A DNA stretch of 64,000 nucleotides from Corynebacterium gottingense (GCF_003693265.1 NZ_RDRE01000008.1:1-64000), one strand, 5' to 3'; numbered from the stretch's first letter, positions 1-7,248 are shown. Numbers and translations are program-made. The notes: a model not told the origin generated them from the letters alone.

Positions 1-57
1 AATGCCGCGTGCCCCGAAGTCACGCGGTCACCAAAGAGTTTCCCCCGAAAACTGCAG

Positions 58-108
58 TGTTACTCGATACTCACCATCGCGTTACTCGATACTCACCACG
101 GTGTTACT
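58..108. repeat. Tandem ~22-bp end-like repeats, possibly an IS21-type terminus
   Basis: The 18-mer GTTACTCGATACTCACCA occurs at 59-76 and again at 81-98 (22-nt period), and a third partial copy GTTACT starts at 103. A TG dinucleotide opens the first copy at 58. Multiple direct repeats of about 20 bp that begin TGTT and end in ACTNACC are characteristic of the ends of IS21-family elements, where they bind the transposase. No istA or istB gene is recognisable in the window, so this would be only an end or a relic. The family assignment is inference. Confidence 0.4.
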
Positions 109-242
109 AAATGCACGCGCGCAACAGTTTGCCTACGGGCAACCGAACCCGGATGCGGTGATCGTCAACCGGGTCTTCGAGACGGCCTAACAACGCCCAT
201 ACGCAGCGGCCGTCAGGGAATGAGAAACTGAGTCTTCGCTGA

Positions 243-575
243 TCTCCGCCCAACTTTGCAACAACACCAGGTGGAGACTGCGAGTACGCGCTTGACCCCG
301 CCAACAGTGCCGCCAAGCACCTGCAGGTAATACAAGCGGAGTTGCCTGCCACTTCCCCACTGGCCCGCGACGCCGGCATACTCGCCAAGTTCGTACGCGC
401 AGCACAACGAAATCTGTCTCAACAGCGATCCGAAGATAACCCAGATGAACTTCTAAGCTTAGCCACCAGCCTCAAAGAGAAGCTGAAAGGCTCGCAATTA
501 TACGGTTCCCCTGCCGTTAGACAGTTAGATAAAACCTCACGTGAAGAAAATCGGCATGCTCTGTGCTATCCATTT
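243..575 (+). pseudogene. Possible gene relic, unrecognised
   Basis: An open frame without a good start runs from about 243 (after a stop at 240-242) through ATG 342 and beyond 575, where it runs antisense into the MFS gene and stops at 653. The 342-540 part encodes a hydrophilic, helix-rich segment with LARDAGILAKFVRAAQ and a Lys/Leu-rich stretch. I do not recognise it and see no ribosome site before ATG 342. The first 575 bases otherwise hold only the end-like repeats at 58-108. It may be the tail of a decayed mobile-element gene, or chance. Confidence 0.2.
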
Positions 576-1769
576 TCACCCCTGCTTTCTACCGGTGCCG
601 GAAACAGTAAGGTGGGCGCCGCGCAGCGTGAAAAACATCCCGACAATCAATGAACCAGCCGCCACTGCGAAACTCAAGGTAGTTGAGTTACTAAACACCA
701 CAGCGATAACCGCAGGGCCCATAATTTGCCCCAAGCTGTACCATGTCGTCAGGGAAGCCGCCGCAACTGGGCTCCCCGCTTTGAGACCCGCTTCAATAGT
801 CAGCATCGTTACCCCCATGAAGGTAGCTCCGAACAAAAACGCCGACACAAACAAAAGACCGGGCCCAGAGCTGAAGACTGCCACGACAGCACCAGTAACC
901 TGCAGGAAATAGCATCCAGCAAGCGCTTTGAAGGTTCCCACCCGGTTTGCCGCATACGACCAAAACAACGGGGATGGAGCGGTGGCGCATCCAGCTACCA
1001 GCCACGTCGAGGCGGCGGCTGTTTGCCCGAAAACCGGCTGCGCTAGAACCACCAGATATGTACCGATGATGATGTAGCCTGCGCCTTGGAAGAGATATCC
1101 AGCAGATAACCACCGCAATGGTTCAAGCGAAGATTCCTGTCCTTGGTCACTTCGTGGCCGAGTAGAAGAATCGGAGCGATTCTCACGTATTGGCCAATTC
1201 CATGCAAGAAGCGAAAGTGCTGCACTCACTGCTGCGCAGATAAGCCACAGTGCCCGCCATGAGATAACGCTTCCCCCCATGAGGACAATTCCTCCGGAGA
1301 TGAGAATGCCTAACCCAACCCCAGCGTAAATTATTCCACCATCATGGGCTCGGCGTTTGACCACGGGAATATTCTGCGTCACCGAGACGAAAACTAGAGC
1401 TGAGATGGCACCAGCAAAAAAGCGGACCGCTATTTGCCACCACGGTGAGCCAGAGAAAGCAACCGCCGCCAGAAGCACTGTCGTCAACACAAGGGCTGCC
1501 CTGTGTAACCTTCTAGAAATCGGCACCCACCCTCGGGAGGCCGCCAAAGAACCCGCAAAATACCCGGCGTAGTTGGAGGTGGCGATCCACGCGCTGGACT
1601 GTCCCGACCAACCCAGGGAACCTACCATCAAAGGCAAAATGGGGGTATAAAAGAACCTACCCAAGCCCATGGCTACTGCTAGGCCGGCGGTACCACGCGA
1701 CACCAAAAGAGCATCCCGGTGGGTAGTTTCAGTCGCAGCGGAGTGAGCGTCTCCTTCAGGCTTCCCCAT
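576..1769 (-). CDS. YbfB/YjiJ-family MFS transporter
   Basis: Predicted 12-helix major facilitator of the inner membrane, 397 aa, probably an exporter. The first helix carries the MGLGRFFYTPILPLM signature (about residues 33-47) that marks YbfB/YjiJ-type MFS proteins. I chose ATG 1769 because AGAGGAAAAC lies directly upstream; a TTG at 1787 would add six residues. The start lies 14 nt inside the preceding monooxygenase-fusion gene, so the two are translationally coupled and very likely serve the same substrate, which I cannot name. Base composition is less GC-rich than the core genes from 4.2 kb onward, in line with acquisition by transfer. Confidence 0.85.
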   Translation of the reverse strand: MGKPEGDAHSAATETTHRDALLVSRGTAGLAVAMGLGRFFYTPILPLMVGSLGWSGQSSAWIATSNYAGYFAGSLAASRGWVPISRRLHRAALVLTTVLLAAVAFSGSPWWQIAVRFFAGAISALVFVSVTQNIPVVKRRAHDGGIIYAGVGLGILISGGIVLMGGSVISWRALWLICAAVSAALSLLAWNWPIRENRSDSSTRPRSDQGQESSLEPLRWLSAGYLFQGAGYIIIGTYLVVLAQPVFGQTAAASTWLVAGCATAPSPLFWSYAANRVGTFKALAGCYFLQVTGAVVAVFSSGPGLLFVSAFLFGATFMGVTMLTIEAGLKAGSPVAAASLTTWYSLGQIMGPAVIAVVFSNSTTLSFAVAAGSLIVGMFFTLRGAHLTVSGTGRKQG

Positions 1770-3429
1770 TGTTTTCCTCTCGTGCAATGCCCTGGCCGAT
1801 TTTTGCTCCTTCTACTGCAGCCGGCATTCCAGCCGCCAACACAACATTTTTGACCACTACTGTGTGCCCATCAGAGTCCATGAGAGCGTATGCTCCCTCT
1901 TGATCGGAAATAGATAGCACTCGCGTGGGCACTAAGTGAATATCTACATAATCTCGATAGGCAGTAACTACCTGAGAAGCTGCCCAGTGAAGATAAGCAC
2001 CATAGAGAGCCCTAGATGTATAGGTGTCTGGCCCCGTTTGCAGAGCCTCTTCCAAAAGGACAGGATCTGAGTGTAGGAAGGCAGAGGCATTCTCAGATTT
2101 CAGCCATTCGTAAAATGTGGGACCTTCGAGATACCTCCCCTCGATACCGGCGCTGGAATCAGGGAAACCACTGAGCTGAGATGCCACAGTATTCATGAGG
2201 AGAGCAGGGGTCTGATAAGGATTCCACACCTTGCCGGATCCGAAGGATGAATCATCAAACCAGACCAGTACGGGTGTTTCTTCTCGATCATTACTGTGCG
2301 CCAACCGGTCCAGGGTTCTTTCGATGACCGCCAGCCCTCTCGGCCCCCCGCCCACAACAGCTACCTGGGCAGCCAGAGGAACGGCTCGACCGACGCCTAG
2401 AGAAGTAGAATATGGGGTCAGCTCATCAACAATATCGGCCGCGGGTGCCGAATGGGCGCACCCGTAGTTCACTCCCGCCCAAAGGTTAAGGCTTTCTACA
2501 TCGCCAGCGGAATTAGCATTTGCTCTTAACTCTGAAGTCAAATGGTGAAGTTCCGGATACATCGACGGAGCGGACTGGGAGTACTTTTCAGTAAAAGTAT
2601 TGGTGATGGTGCGAGCCGGTCTTCCGGTGAAGGCCTTAGTAAGGGTGGTCGGTCGACCGCGTAACTCTTTCAGAGCAATCTTGTGGGTCTGTTTCGTCCC
2701 CGCCTCATCTGCGAGAAGAAAATGGGTGCCTACCTGTATGGCCCATGCACCCCGGCGAAGGAGTGCGAGGGCTTCTTTTGCAGTCGCGATACCACCTGCA
2801 GCAATAACAGGCTTACTTACTTTAGATAAGGCATATTCCAGCAGTTCAGAAGTAGAATGAGTCGATCCCTCACTCTCGGTAGAGAGCACAGTCGCTCGAT
2901 GGCCTCCAGCTCCTGCCCCCTGAACACATATAGCGTCACACGAGGTGGATGCAAGAAAGTCGATCTCATGAGGCGTTGTCGCATTTAAAACAACACTTTT
3001 CCCCGCTTCTTGAAACTCATGGATCAACGTTTCATTAGGGTAGCCAAACGTAAAAGAAACTACTTGAGCCTGCGAGCTTAAAGCAATGTCTATCTTTTCC
3101 CGATAAAAGTCGTCCCCCGTAAAGGGTTGATCAGGTAACTCCGCAAGTATCTGGGGATCCTTTTCGAGTAAGACGCGGTACCGCTTCCATAGGTCCTGAT
3201 CCTTAGAAGAACGCTCTCGATCCGGAGGCGGGCAGAATATATTTATCCCGTACGGGCCGTCCGCTTCACTTTCAACCTGTTGAATTGCCGATATCAGCTT
3301 TTCTGGAGTTAAGTAACCTGCAGCGATATTTCCCAAACCGCCGGCATTCGTTACCGCGACACAAAGTTCAGGAGTAGAAGGCCCCCCTGCCATTGGCGCC
3401 AAAATCAAGGGTCGCTTCAAGGTGATCAT
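1756..3429 (-). CDS. Nitronate monooxygenase fused to a truncated FAD/NAD(P)-binding domain
   Basis: 557 aa. Residues 1-345 are a TIM-barrel nitronate monooxygenase/2-nitropropane dioxygenase-like flavoenzyme: APMAGG at 11-16, the FMN-site motif QGAGAGGH at 170-177 and AAGGIA at 210-215. From residue 355 a second domain begins, with VAVVGGGPRGL (Rossmann FAD site) and a VWNPYQTPALLMNTVASQ stretch typical of the NAD_binding_9 type (PF13454). It ends shortly after VVLAAGMP, about where that Pfam domain ends, whereas free-standing relatives continue for a few hundred residues. ATG 3429 follows an AAGGAT ribosome site. The gene is coupled to the downstream MFS gene. The substrate is unknown; the pairing suggests a small-molecule modification plus export unit. 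Confidence 0.75.
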   Translation of the reverse strand: MITLKRPLILAPMAGGPSTPELCVAVTNAGGLGNIAAGYLTPEKLISAIQQVESEADGPYGINIFCPPPDRERSSKDQDLWKRYRVLLEKDPQILAELPDQPFTGDDFYREKIDIALSSQAQVVSFTFGYPNETLIHEFQEAGKSVVLNATTPHEIDFLASTSCDAICVQGAGAGGHRATVLSTESEGSTHSTSELLEYALSKVSKPVIAAGGIATAKEALALLRRGAWAIQVGTHFLLADEAGTKQTHKIALKELRGRPTTLTKAFTGRPARTITNTFTEKYSQSAPSMYPELHHLTSELRANANSAGDVESLNLWAGVNYGCAHSAPAADIVDELTPYSTSLGVGRAVPLAAQVAVVGGGPRGLAVIERTLDRLAHSNDREETPVLVWFDDSSFGSGKVWNPYQTPALLMNTVASQLSGFPDSSAGIEGRYLEGPTFYEWLKSENASAFLHSDPVLLEEALQTGPDTYTSRALYGAYLHWAASQVVTAYRDYVDIHLVPTRVLSISDQEGAYALMDSDGHTVVVKNVVLAAGMPAAVEGAKIGQGIAREENNGEA

Positions 3430-3452
3430 GAATGAAAATCCTTACTCAGTGA

Positions 3453-3470
3453 GATTCACGGCGTGATTCA
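3453..3470. promoter_or_regulatory. Candidate operator of the fusion gene
   Basis: Two GATTCA direct repeats (3453-3458 and 3465-3470) are spaced 12 nt apart, overlapping an imperfect dyad ATTCACGGCGTGATT. They lie between the candidate -10 element and the start codon of the monooxygenase fusion, where a repressor would block transcription. The nearby excisionase-like HTH protein is a possible binder. Inference only. Confidence 0.3.
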
Positions 3471-3500
3471 TGGTACACGATTCCCCCCCCCCCCGAACCA
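3470..3500 (-). promoter_or_regulatory. Candidate promoter with a 12-bp poly-G spacer
   Basis: On the minus strand a TACCAT -10 candidate (3475-3470) is preceded by 7 nt and then by an uninterrupted run of 12 G (3494-3483). A poor -35 candidate TGGTTC (3500-3495) lies beyond the run, giving a 19-nt spacer. Runs of this length slip during replication. A change of two bases would bring the spacer to 17 nt, the arrangement known from phase-variable promoters such as meningococcal porA. Confidence 0.35.
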
Positions 3501-3534
3501 CAGACCATCGCTAGGTGTGATATTTGTCACCGCA

Positions 3535-3744
3535 CTACACCGCCCCGTAGAGGTAAGCACGAAGCGATCCCACAGGAATGCGCACGGGCACACCGCGCTT
3601 AGGTGGGCGTACTGTTTTCAGTTCGCCTTGCTCGATAAGGCGCTCAACAGACCGAATGCTGATTTGGAGGCGATCGGCTATATCTTGCTTAGTTAGCGCT
3701 CGCAGCTCGTCGTGCGTAGAGCCCACGGAAGATAAATTAGGCAT
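3535..3744 (-). CDS. Excisionase-like helix-turn-helix protein
   Basis: 69 aa DNA-binding protein of the MerR/excisionase (HTH_17) type. LTKQDIADRLQISIRSVERLIEQGEL fills residues 17-42 as helix-turn-helix, followed by a basic wing and the typical RIPVGSLRAYL end, which is how Xis-like proteins close. ATG 3744 has AAAGGAG about 12 nt upstream. It stands alone: no integrase is present, although the gene sits beside tRNA-Val, a usual integration target. It is best read as a leftover recombination directionality factor or as a small regulator of the adjacent operon. Confidence 0.7.
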   Translation of the reverse strand: MPNLSSVGSTHDELRALTKQDIADRLQISIRSVERLIEQGELKTVRPPKRGVPVRIPVGSLRAYLYGAV

Positions 3745-4038
3745 GAAAATCCAACTCCTTTGACTAGGAGATGAGCACCATTACCTATCTCGCGGGGGCA
3801 TGTCTACCTAGTCCCGCAAAGCGCACTCGGATATCGGAGCGGCACGCCAACTGTAACTCTCCCAGCAGATCACCATGCCCAGTTGGCGACATTCACTGCT
3901 GACTTCACCATTCACTACTCAGCCGAGGCGCCGGGTGTGTAGGCGCGATCCGACTGGGTGTACGACGCCGAGAAAAGCACACATTTTGTCGCTTAACCCG
4001 CGATTGCCACTCCTCCACACAACCCCCTGGCTCGCAGA

Positions 4039-4076
4039 GGTACCACGTAGGTACCACGGCAACCGCAGTACCACGT
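4039..4076 (+). repeat. Three direct GTACCACG repeats beside tRNA-Val
   Basis: Copies GGTACCACGT (4039-4048), GGTACCACGG (4050-4059) and AGTACCACGT (4067-4076) are spaced 11 and 17 nt apart, about 45 nt from the tRNA-Val 3' end. Short direct repeats at this place resemble arm-type sites bound by tyrosine recombinases or Xis. No second attachment copy was found within the window. Confidence 0.45.
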
Positions 4077-4090
4077 ATAAAAAATGGAAA

Positions 4091-4113
4091 AACCGCCAGT
4101 TACCTGGCGGTTT
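4091..4113 (-). terminator. Rho-independent terminator of tRNA-Val
   Basis: A perfect 9-bp stem (AACCGCCAG / CTGGCGGTT, 4-nt loop) lies directly downstream of the tRNA 3' end. On the minus strand it is followed by a T-rich run. Confidence 0.85.
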
Positions 4114-4119
4114 GTCTCG

Positions 4120-4191
4120 TGGTCCTAGCTGGGATCGAACCAGCGACCTTTCCGGTGTGAACGGAACGCTCTTCCACTGAGCCATAGGACC
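4120..4191 (-). tRNA. tRNA-Val (anticodon CAC)
   Basis: 72 nt cloverleaf on the minus strand: acceptor GGTCCTA/TAGGACC, anticodon stem TTCCG/CGGAA around loop TTCACAC (anticodon CAC, codon GUG), T-loop TTCGATC, discriminator A; CCA is not encoded. It is the edge between the accessory strip and the core genome and the likely integration target. Confidence 0.95.
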
Positions 4192-4293
4192 GAACGAATT
4201 CATACTTTACAACGCCACCCCGCGATTCCACGAATCCGCAGGACACGACACTCTTCGGCACACCTATGGCCCTCACGGAAGTACGGGGATAGC

Positions 4294-4309
4294 GGTGGCG
4301 TCGATAAGC
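4294..4309 (+). repeat. Dispersed motif GGTGGCGTCGATAAGC (intergenic copy 1)
   Basis: Best-form copy of the dispersed motif, alone in the 284-nt gap between tRNA-Val and the first tRNA-Gly, where no gene is seen. See the finding on this motif. Confidence 0.7.
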
Positions 4310-4475
4310 GAAGGGGCGGGAACGCCAAACGACAACGATGTAACTCAGAGATCGACTCGGCGTCATCGGAAATCGGGGCGTGACCTCACGATTTGGACTA
4401 TGATTGCCAACCGGTTAATGTTTTATCTCGCACCACGCAGTGTTGGTCACGATGTTGACAGCCACTAAGGTGCGT

Positions 4476-4551
4476 GCGGATGTAGCGCAGTTGGTAGCGC
4501 ATCACCTTGCCAAGGTGAGGGTCGCGAGTTCGAGTCTCGTCATCCGCTCCA
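4476..4551 (+). tRNA. tRNA-Gly (anticodon GCC), copy 1
   Basis: Acceptor GCGGATG/CATCCGC, anticodon stem TCACC/GGTGA with loop TTGCCAA (GCC), T-loop TTCGAGT, encoded CCA at 4549-4551. First gene of the plus-strand tRNA cluster; it has two identical-looking sisters downstream. Confidence 0.96.
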
Positions 4552-4567
4552 ATCCCGTAAGGGATGA

Positions 4568-4639
4568 GCGCGATTAGCTCAGCGGTAGAGCACTACCTCG
4601 ACACGGTAGGGGTCACTGGTTCGATCCCAGTATCGCGCA
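4568..4639 (+). tRNA. tRNA-Val (anticodon GAC), copy 1
   Basis: Acceptor GCGCGAT/ATCGCGC, anticodon stem CTACC/GGTAG with loop TCGACAC (GAC), discriminator A, no encoded CCA. It begins the Val-Gly unit that recurs at 4881. Confidence 0.96.
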
Positions 4640-4683
4640 CAGAGTCTTCACTGCAAGACTCGGGGCAAGCTCATGTTTGCCGC

Positions 4684-4759
4684 GCGGATGTAGCGCAGTT
4701 GGTAGCGCATCACCTTGCCAAGGTGAGGGTCGCGAGTTCGAGTCTCGTCATCCGCTCCA
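4684..4759 (+). tRNA. tRNA-Gly (anticodon GCC), copy 2
   Basis: Same sequence as the copy at 4476, with CCA encoded at 4757-4759. Together with tRNA-Val at 4568 it forms the first copy of a tandem duplicated unit. Confidence 0.96.
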
Positions 4760-4791
4760 AGTACATACGGGTACTTTGGAGGAAGCTCCAC

Positions 4792-4865
4792 GGTGGATTG
4801 GTCGAGTGGTTAGGCAACGGTCTGCAAAACCGTGTACACGGGTTCGATTCCCGTATCCACCTCCA
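4792..4865 (+). tRNA. tRNA-Cys (anticodon GCA)
   Basis: Acceptor GGTGGAT/ATCCACC, anticodon stem ACGGT/ACCGT around loop CTGCAAA (GCA), discriminator T, encoded CCA at 4863-4865. It lies between the two Val-Gly units. Confidence 0.95.
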
Positions 4866-4880
4866 AGCTGGAAACAGCCC

Positions 4881-4952
4881 GCGCGATTAGCTCAGCGGTA
4901 GAGCACTACCTCGACACGGTAGGGGTCACTGGTTCGATCCCAGTATCGCGCA
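4881..4952 (+). tRNA. tRNA-Val (anticodon GAC), copy 2
   Basis: Identical by eye to the copy at 4568, with the same start of the downstream spacer (CACAGAGTCTTC), which shows that the duplication included flanking DNA. Confidence 0.96.
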
Positions 4953-4996
4953 CAGAGTCTTCGCAAGAAGACTTGTGGCAAGCCCACGCTTGCCCC

Positions 4997-5072
4997 GCGG
5001 ATGTAGCGCAGTTGGTAGCGCATCACCTTGCCAAGGTGAGGGTCGCGAGTTCGAGTCTCGTCATCCGCTCCA
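4997..5072 (+). tRNA. tRNA-Gly (anticodon GCC), copy 3
   Basis: Third tRNA-Gly(GCC), CCA encoded at 5070-5072, last gene of the cluster. It is followed at once by a terminator. Confidence 0.96.
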
Positions 5073-5075
5073 CGC

Positions 5076-5108
5076 AACACCGTCGGGTTCTTCCCCGGCG
5101 GTGTTTTT
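5076..5108 (+). terminator. Terminator of the tRNA cluster
   Basis: The stem AACACCG ... CGGTGTT is extended inward by CGGG/CCCG, and a run of T follows. It ends the plus-strand tRNA transcript just before the ribD-like promoter. Confidence 0.85.
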
Positions 5109-5127
5109 GCATGTGCCCCTGCTTCTT

Positions 5128-5133
5128 TATGCT
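5128..5133 (+). promoter_or_regulatory. -10 element TATGCT of the ribD-like gene (leaderless)
   Basis: TATGCT ends exactly 7 nt before ATG 5141, so the predicted transcript starts at the start codon. Confidence 0.6.
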
Positions 5134-5140
5134 GGCATGT

Positions 5141-5872
5141 ATGAAGCAGACACCGTTCACCACCGCCGACCTGCTGGGCCCCACGCTCCCACCTGCCGAG
5201 CGCGAGCTGCGGCTGATCGCAGTCATGTCGCTGTCCGGCGCCGCCGCCGTCGAAGGCACCTCCGAATCGCTCGGTAACGACATCGATGCGGCCCTCCTCA
5301 CCACGGTCCGCGCCTGGTCCGACGTCGTCCTCGTCGGTGCCGGCACCGCCCGCGCCGAAACCTACTCCGGCGTCAAGTGCAGCGAGTCCGAGCGGGACAA
5401 GCGAGTCGCCCGCGGCCAAGCCCCCGTCCCACCTATCGCGGTGCTCACAAAATCCTTCGACTTTGACCCATCCTCGCAGCTGTTCACAGACACCGAAGTG
5501 CCGCCGGTCTTCCTCGCGCCGCAAGCCTCCCTCGACGATCCAGGCCTCGCCAGCGCTCGCCAGAAGCTTCTCGACGCCAACGCGCAGCTCATCTCCACCG
5601 GTGACGGCTCCGCACACGCCATCATCGACGCCCTCCACACCCACGGATTCAACCGCATCACCTGCGAGGGCGGACCGGGGCTGTACGGAACCCTCCTCGC
5701 GGCCGGTCTCGGCGACGCCCTCCACCTCACCATCGACCCGCTCGTCCACGGCAACGTCGAAACCACGCTCTTCGGCGCCGGCGGCAACTACAACGCGCGT
5801 CTCGCCCTGGAAGACGTGCACACGAGCGACGATTCCGTCATGTTTTGCCGCTACCGTCGCGCAGACCAATAG
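5141..5872 (+). CDS. RibD C-terminal-domain (pyrimidine reductase-like) protein
   Basis: 243 aa protein of the RibD_C/dihydrofolate-reductase-like family, which uses NADPH and in riboflavin synthesis reduces the ribosyl side chain. Visible are VGAGTARAETY (about 65-75) and the nucleotide-loop motif CEGGPGLYG (175-183). It is the equivalent of Rv2671, and its place next to the aftC-like gene agrees. ATG 5141 is chosen because TATGCT lies 7 nt upstream; the frame stays open back through the tRNA genes, but that extension is impossible. Its true substrate in this branch is not settled. A copy of the dispersed GCGTCG-NN-AAGC motif lies inside at 5566-5577, reverse orientation. Confidence 0.85.
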   Translation: MKQTPFTTADLLGPTLPPAERELRLIAVMSLSGAAAVEGTSESLGNDIDAALLTTVRAWSDVVLVGAGTARAETYSGVKCSESERDKRVARGQAPVPPIAVLTKSFDFDPSSQLFTDTEVPPVFLAPQASLDDPGLASARQKLLDANAQLISTGDGSAHAIIDALHTHGFNRITCEGGPGLYGTLLAAGLGDALHLTIDPLVHGNVETTLFGAGGNYNARLALEDVHTSDDSVMFCRYRRADQ

Positions 5873-5909
5873 CCGCACCGGCGATACCGGAAACGCGCAC
5901 CCGGTTCGG

Positions 5910-5915
5910 TACGGT
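5910..5915 (+). promoter_or_regulatory. -10 element TACGGT of the aftC-like gene (leaderless)
   Basis: TACGGT is followed by exactly 7 nt and then GTG 5923. Confidence 0.55.
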
Positions 5916-5922
5916 AAATCGC

Positions 5923-7248
5923 GTGACTACCACGCTTCGCCCCTCCCCCAGCTGGCAGCAGCGGATCAACGCGCTGTGGACCTCGCCCGCGGCGCGCCCA
6001 CCCGCAGCCGCCGCGCCGCGCAGCAGCACCGGGGACCTTCACTCCCCCTCCGCCCGCGCTGTAACGGCCGCCGCGTGGCCGCTGGCCATCCTGCTCATCG
6101 TGCACCGGCTTGTCGTGCTCGCCCGCGAGGGCTCACCCACCGACGACTTCACCACCGTGTGGGCGGCGACACACCGCTTCATCCAGCGGGTCCCGGTCTA
6201 CAACGAGATCTACCACTACGTGGACCCGCATTACCTGTACAACCCTGGTGCGACGCTCCTGCTCTCCCCGCTCGGATTGGCGGACTCGCCAGACACCGTG
6301 CGCCCCTGGTTCATTCTGGCTAACGCGCTCGCGATCATCGGTGCGCTCGCCTGGTGCGCCCGTCTTGCGGGTGGCCGGCTCACCGGACCCGTGTTCCCCG
6401 TCGCGCTCGCGGCGGCGTTTGCGACGGAGTCGGTGACCAACACGCTGGTCTTTTCCAACATCAACGGCATCCTCCTGTTGGTGCTCACCGCATTCCTGGC
6501 CAGCTACCGCGCCCACCGCTTCCTCGTCGCTGGGGTCGTCCTCGGCCTGGCCATCCTGATCAAGCCTATGTTCGCCCCCCTTCTCGTGCTGCCGCTCATG
6601 CAGCTGCGTTTCGGGGCCGTGGCCGCAGGAATCGCGGTGCCAGCCCTCCTGAATGTGGTGGCCTGGCCGCTCACTCCAGGCGCCGACGACTATCTGACCA
6701 AGCTCGTGCCGTACCTGGGCATCACGCGCGACTACGCAAACTCTTCGCTCGCGGGCTTCGCTGTTTACTTCGGCATGCCCGCCTGGGCGCACGGTCTCCT
6801 CTTCGTCGTGCTCGGCGCGGCCGTCGCGGCCGCAGTCCTGGGCCTTGCGCGCTGGCGTTTTAGCGACGAATGGCTCTGGCTCACGTGTTCCACCGCCGTG
6901 CTCCTCGCCGGGGTGTGCCTGCTCAGCTCGCTCGGCCAGGCGTACTACTCAATGATGCTCTTCCCCGCAGCGTTTACGGCGCTGCACCGCGCCAGCCCAT
7001 TCCACATCGCCGCGCCGTGGGCGGGCCTGCTTCTGTGCGTCAGCCCGCTCCAGTTCAACAGCACCGTCATCGGGCCGGTCGGCCGGTGGCTCAACACATT
7101 TCTGCCCACCGCGGGTTGGGCAATCTTCATCGTGGCAATCGCCGCTTGGGTAATCTCAGTGCTAACGCGTAGTCTGCCAGCAGCACCGGCACAGGAGCTA
7201 CACGAGCCGGGCAAGACACCGGAGGCACAGGAGGCACAGCATGACTGA
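5923..7248 (+). CDS. aftC: GT87-family arabinofuranosyltransferase, AftC-like
   Basis: 441 aa polytopic membrane glycosyltransferase of the DUF2029/GT87 type. AftC puts alpha-1,3 branches on arabinan of arabinogalactan and lipoarabinomannan using decaprenyl-phospho-arabinose. After a Pro/Ala-rich cytosolic head of about 50 residues come roughly ten hydrophobic helices; the acidic SPTDDFTTVW loop after the first helix (about 71-80) is where GT-C enzymes hold their catalytic acid. Gene order (ribD-like, this, msrB, hemQ) equals Rv2671-Rv2676c with Rv2673 = AftC, the main reason for the name. The stop overlaps msrB by 8 nt. Confidence 0.75.
   Translation: MTTTLRPSPSWQQRINALWTSPAARPPAAAAPRSSTGDLHSPSARAVTAAAWPLAILLIVHRLVVLAREGSPTDDFTTVWAATHRFIQRVPVYNEIYHYVDPHYLYNPGATLLLSPLGLADSPDTVRPWFILANALAIIGALAWCARLAGGRLTGPVFPVALAAAFATESVTNTLVFSNINGILLLVLTAFLASYRAHRFLVAGVVLGLAILIKPMFAPLLVLPLMQLRFGAVAAGIAVPALLNVVAWPLTPGADDYLTKLVPYLGITRDYANSSLAGFAVYFGMPAWAHGLLFVVLGAAVAAAVLGLARWRFSDEWLWLTCSTAVLLAGVCLLSSLGQAYYSMMLFPAAFTALHRASPFHIAAPWAGLLLCVSPLQFNSTVIGPVGRWLNTFLPTAGWAIFIVAIAAWVISVLTRSLPAAPAQELHEPGKTPEAQEAQHD

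Larger units (their letters stand above)
3745..4119. other. Gene-free stretch with integrase-arm-like repeats
   Basis: 375 bases without a credible gene between the Xis-like gene and tRNA-Val. It holds three direct copies of a GTACCACG unit (4039-4048, 4050-4059, 4067-4076) and the tRNA terminator. Open frames that cross the tRNA here are artefacts. The position, next to a tRNA 3' end and an orphan Xis, fits an old attachment region. Confidence 0.5.

Noticed and set aside
3875-4180. Open frames crossing tRNA-Val
   Set aside because: They cover the tRNA gene and its terminator; no ribosome site or recognisable domain.
4450-4475. TTGACA at 4454-4459 as -35 box of the tRNA cluster
   Set aside because: Only about 16 nt lie between it and the tRNA-Gly, leaving no room for a -10 element and a start site.
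4832-5140. Upstream extension of the ribD-like frame through the tRNA genes
   Set aside because: It would translate mature tRNA sequence and a terminator; ATG 5141 with its own -10 element is the sound start.
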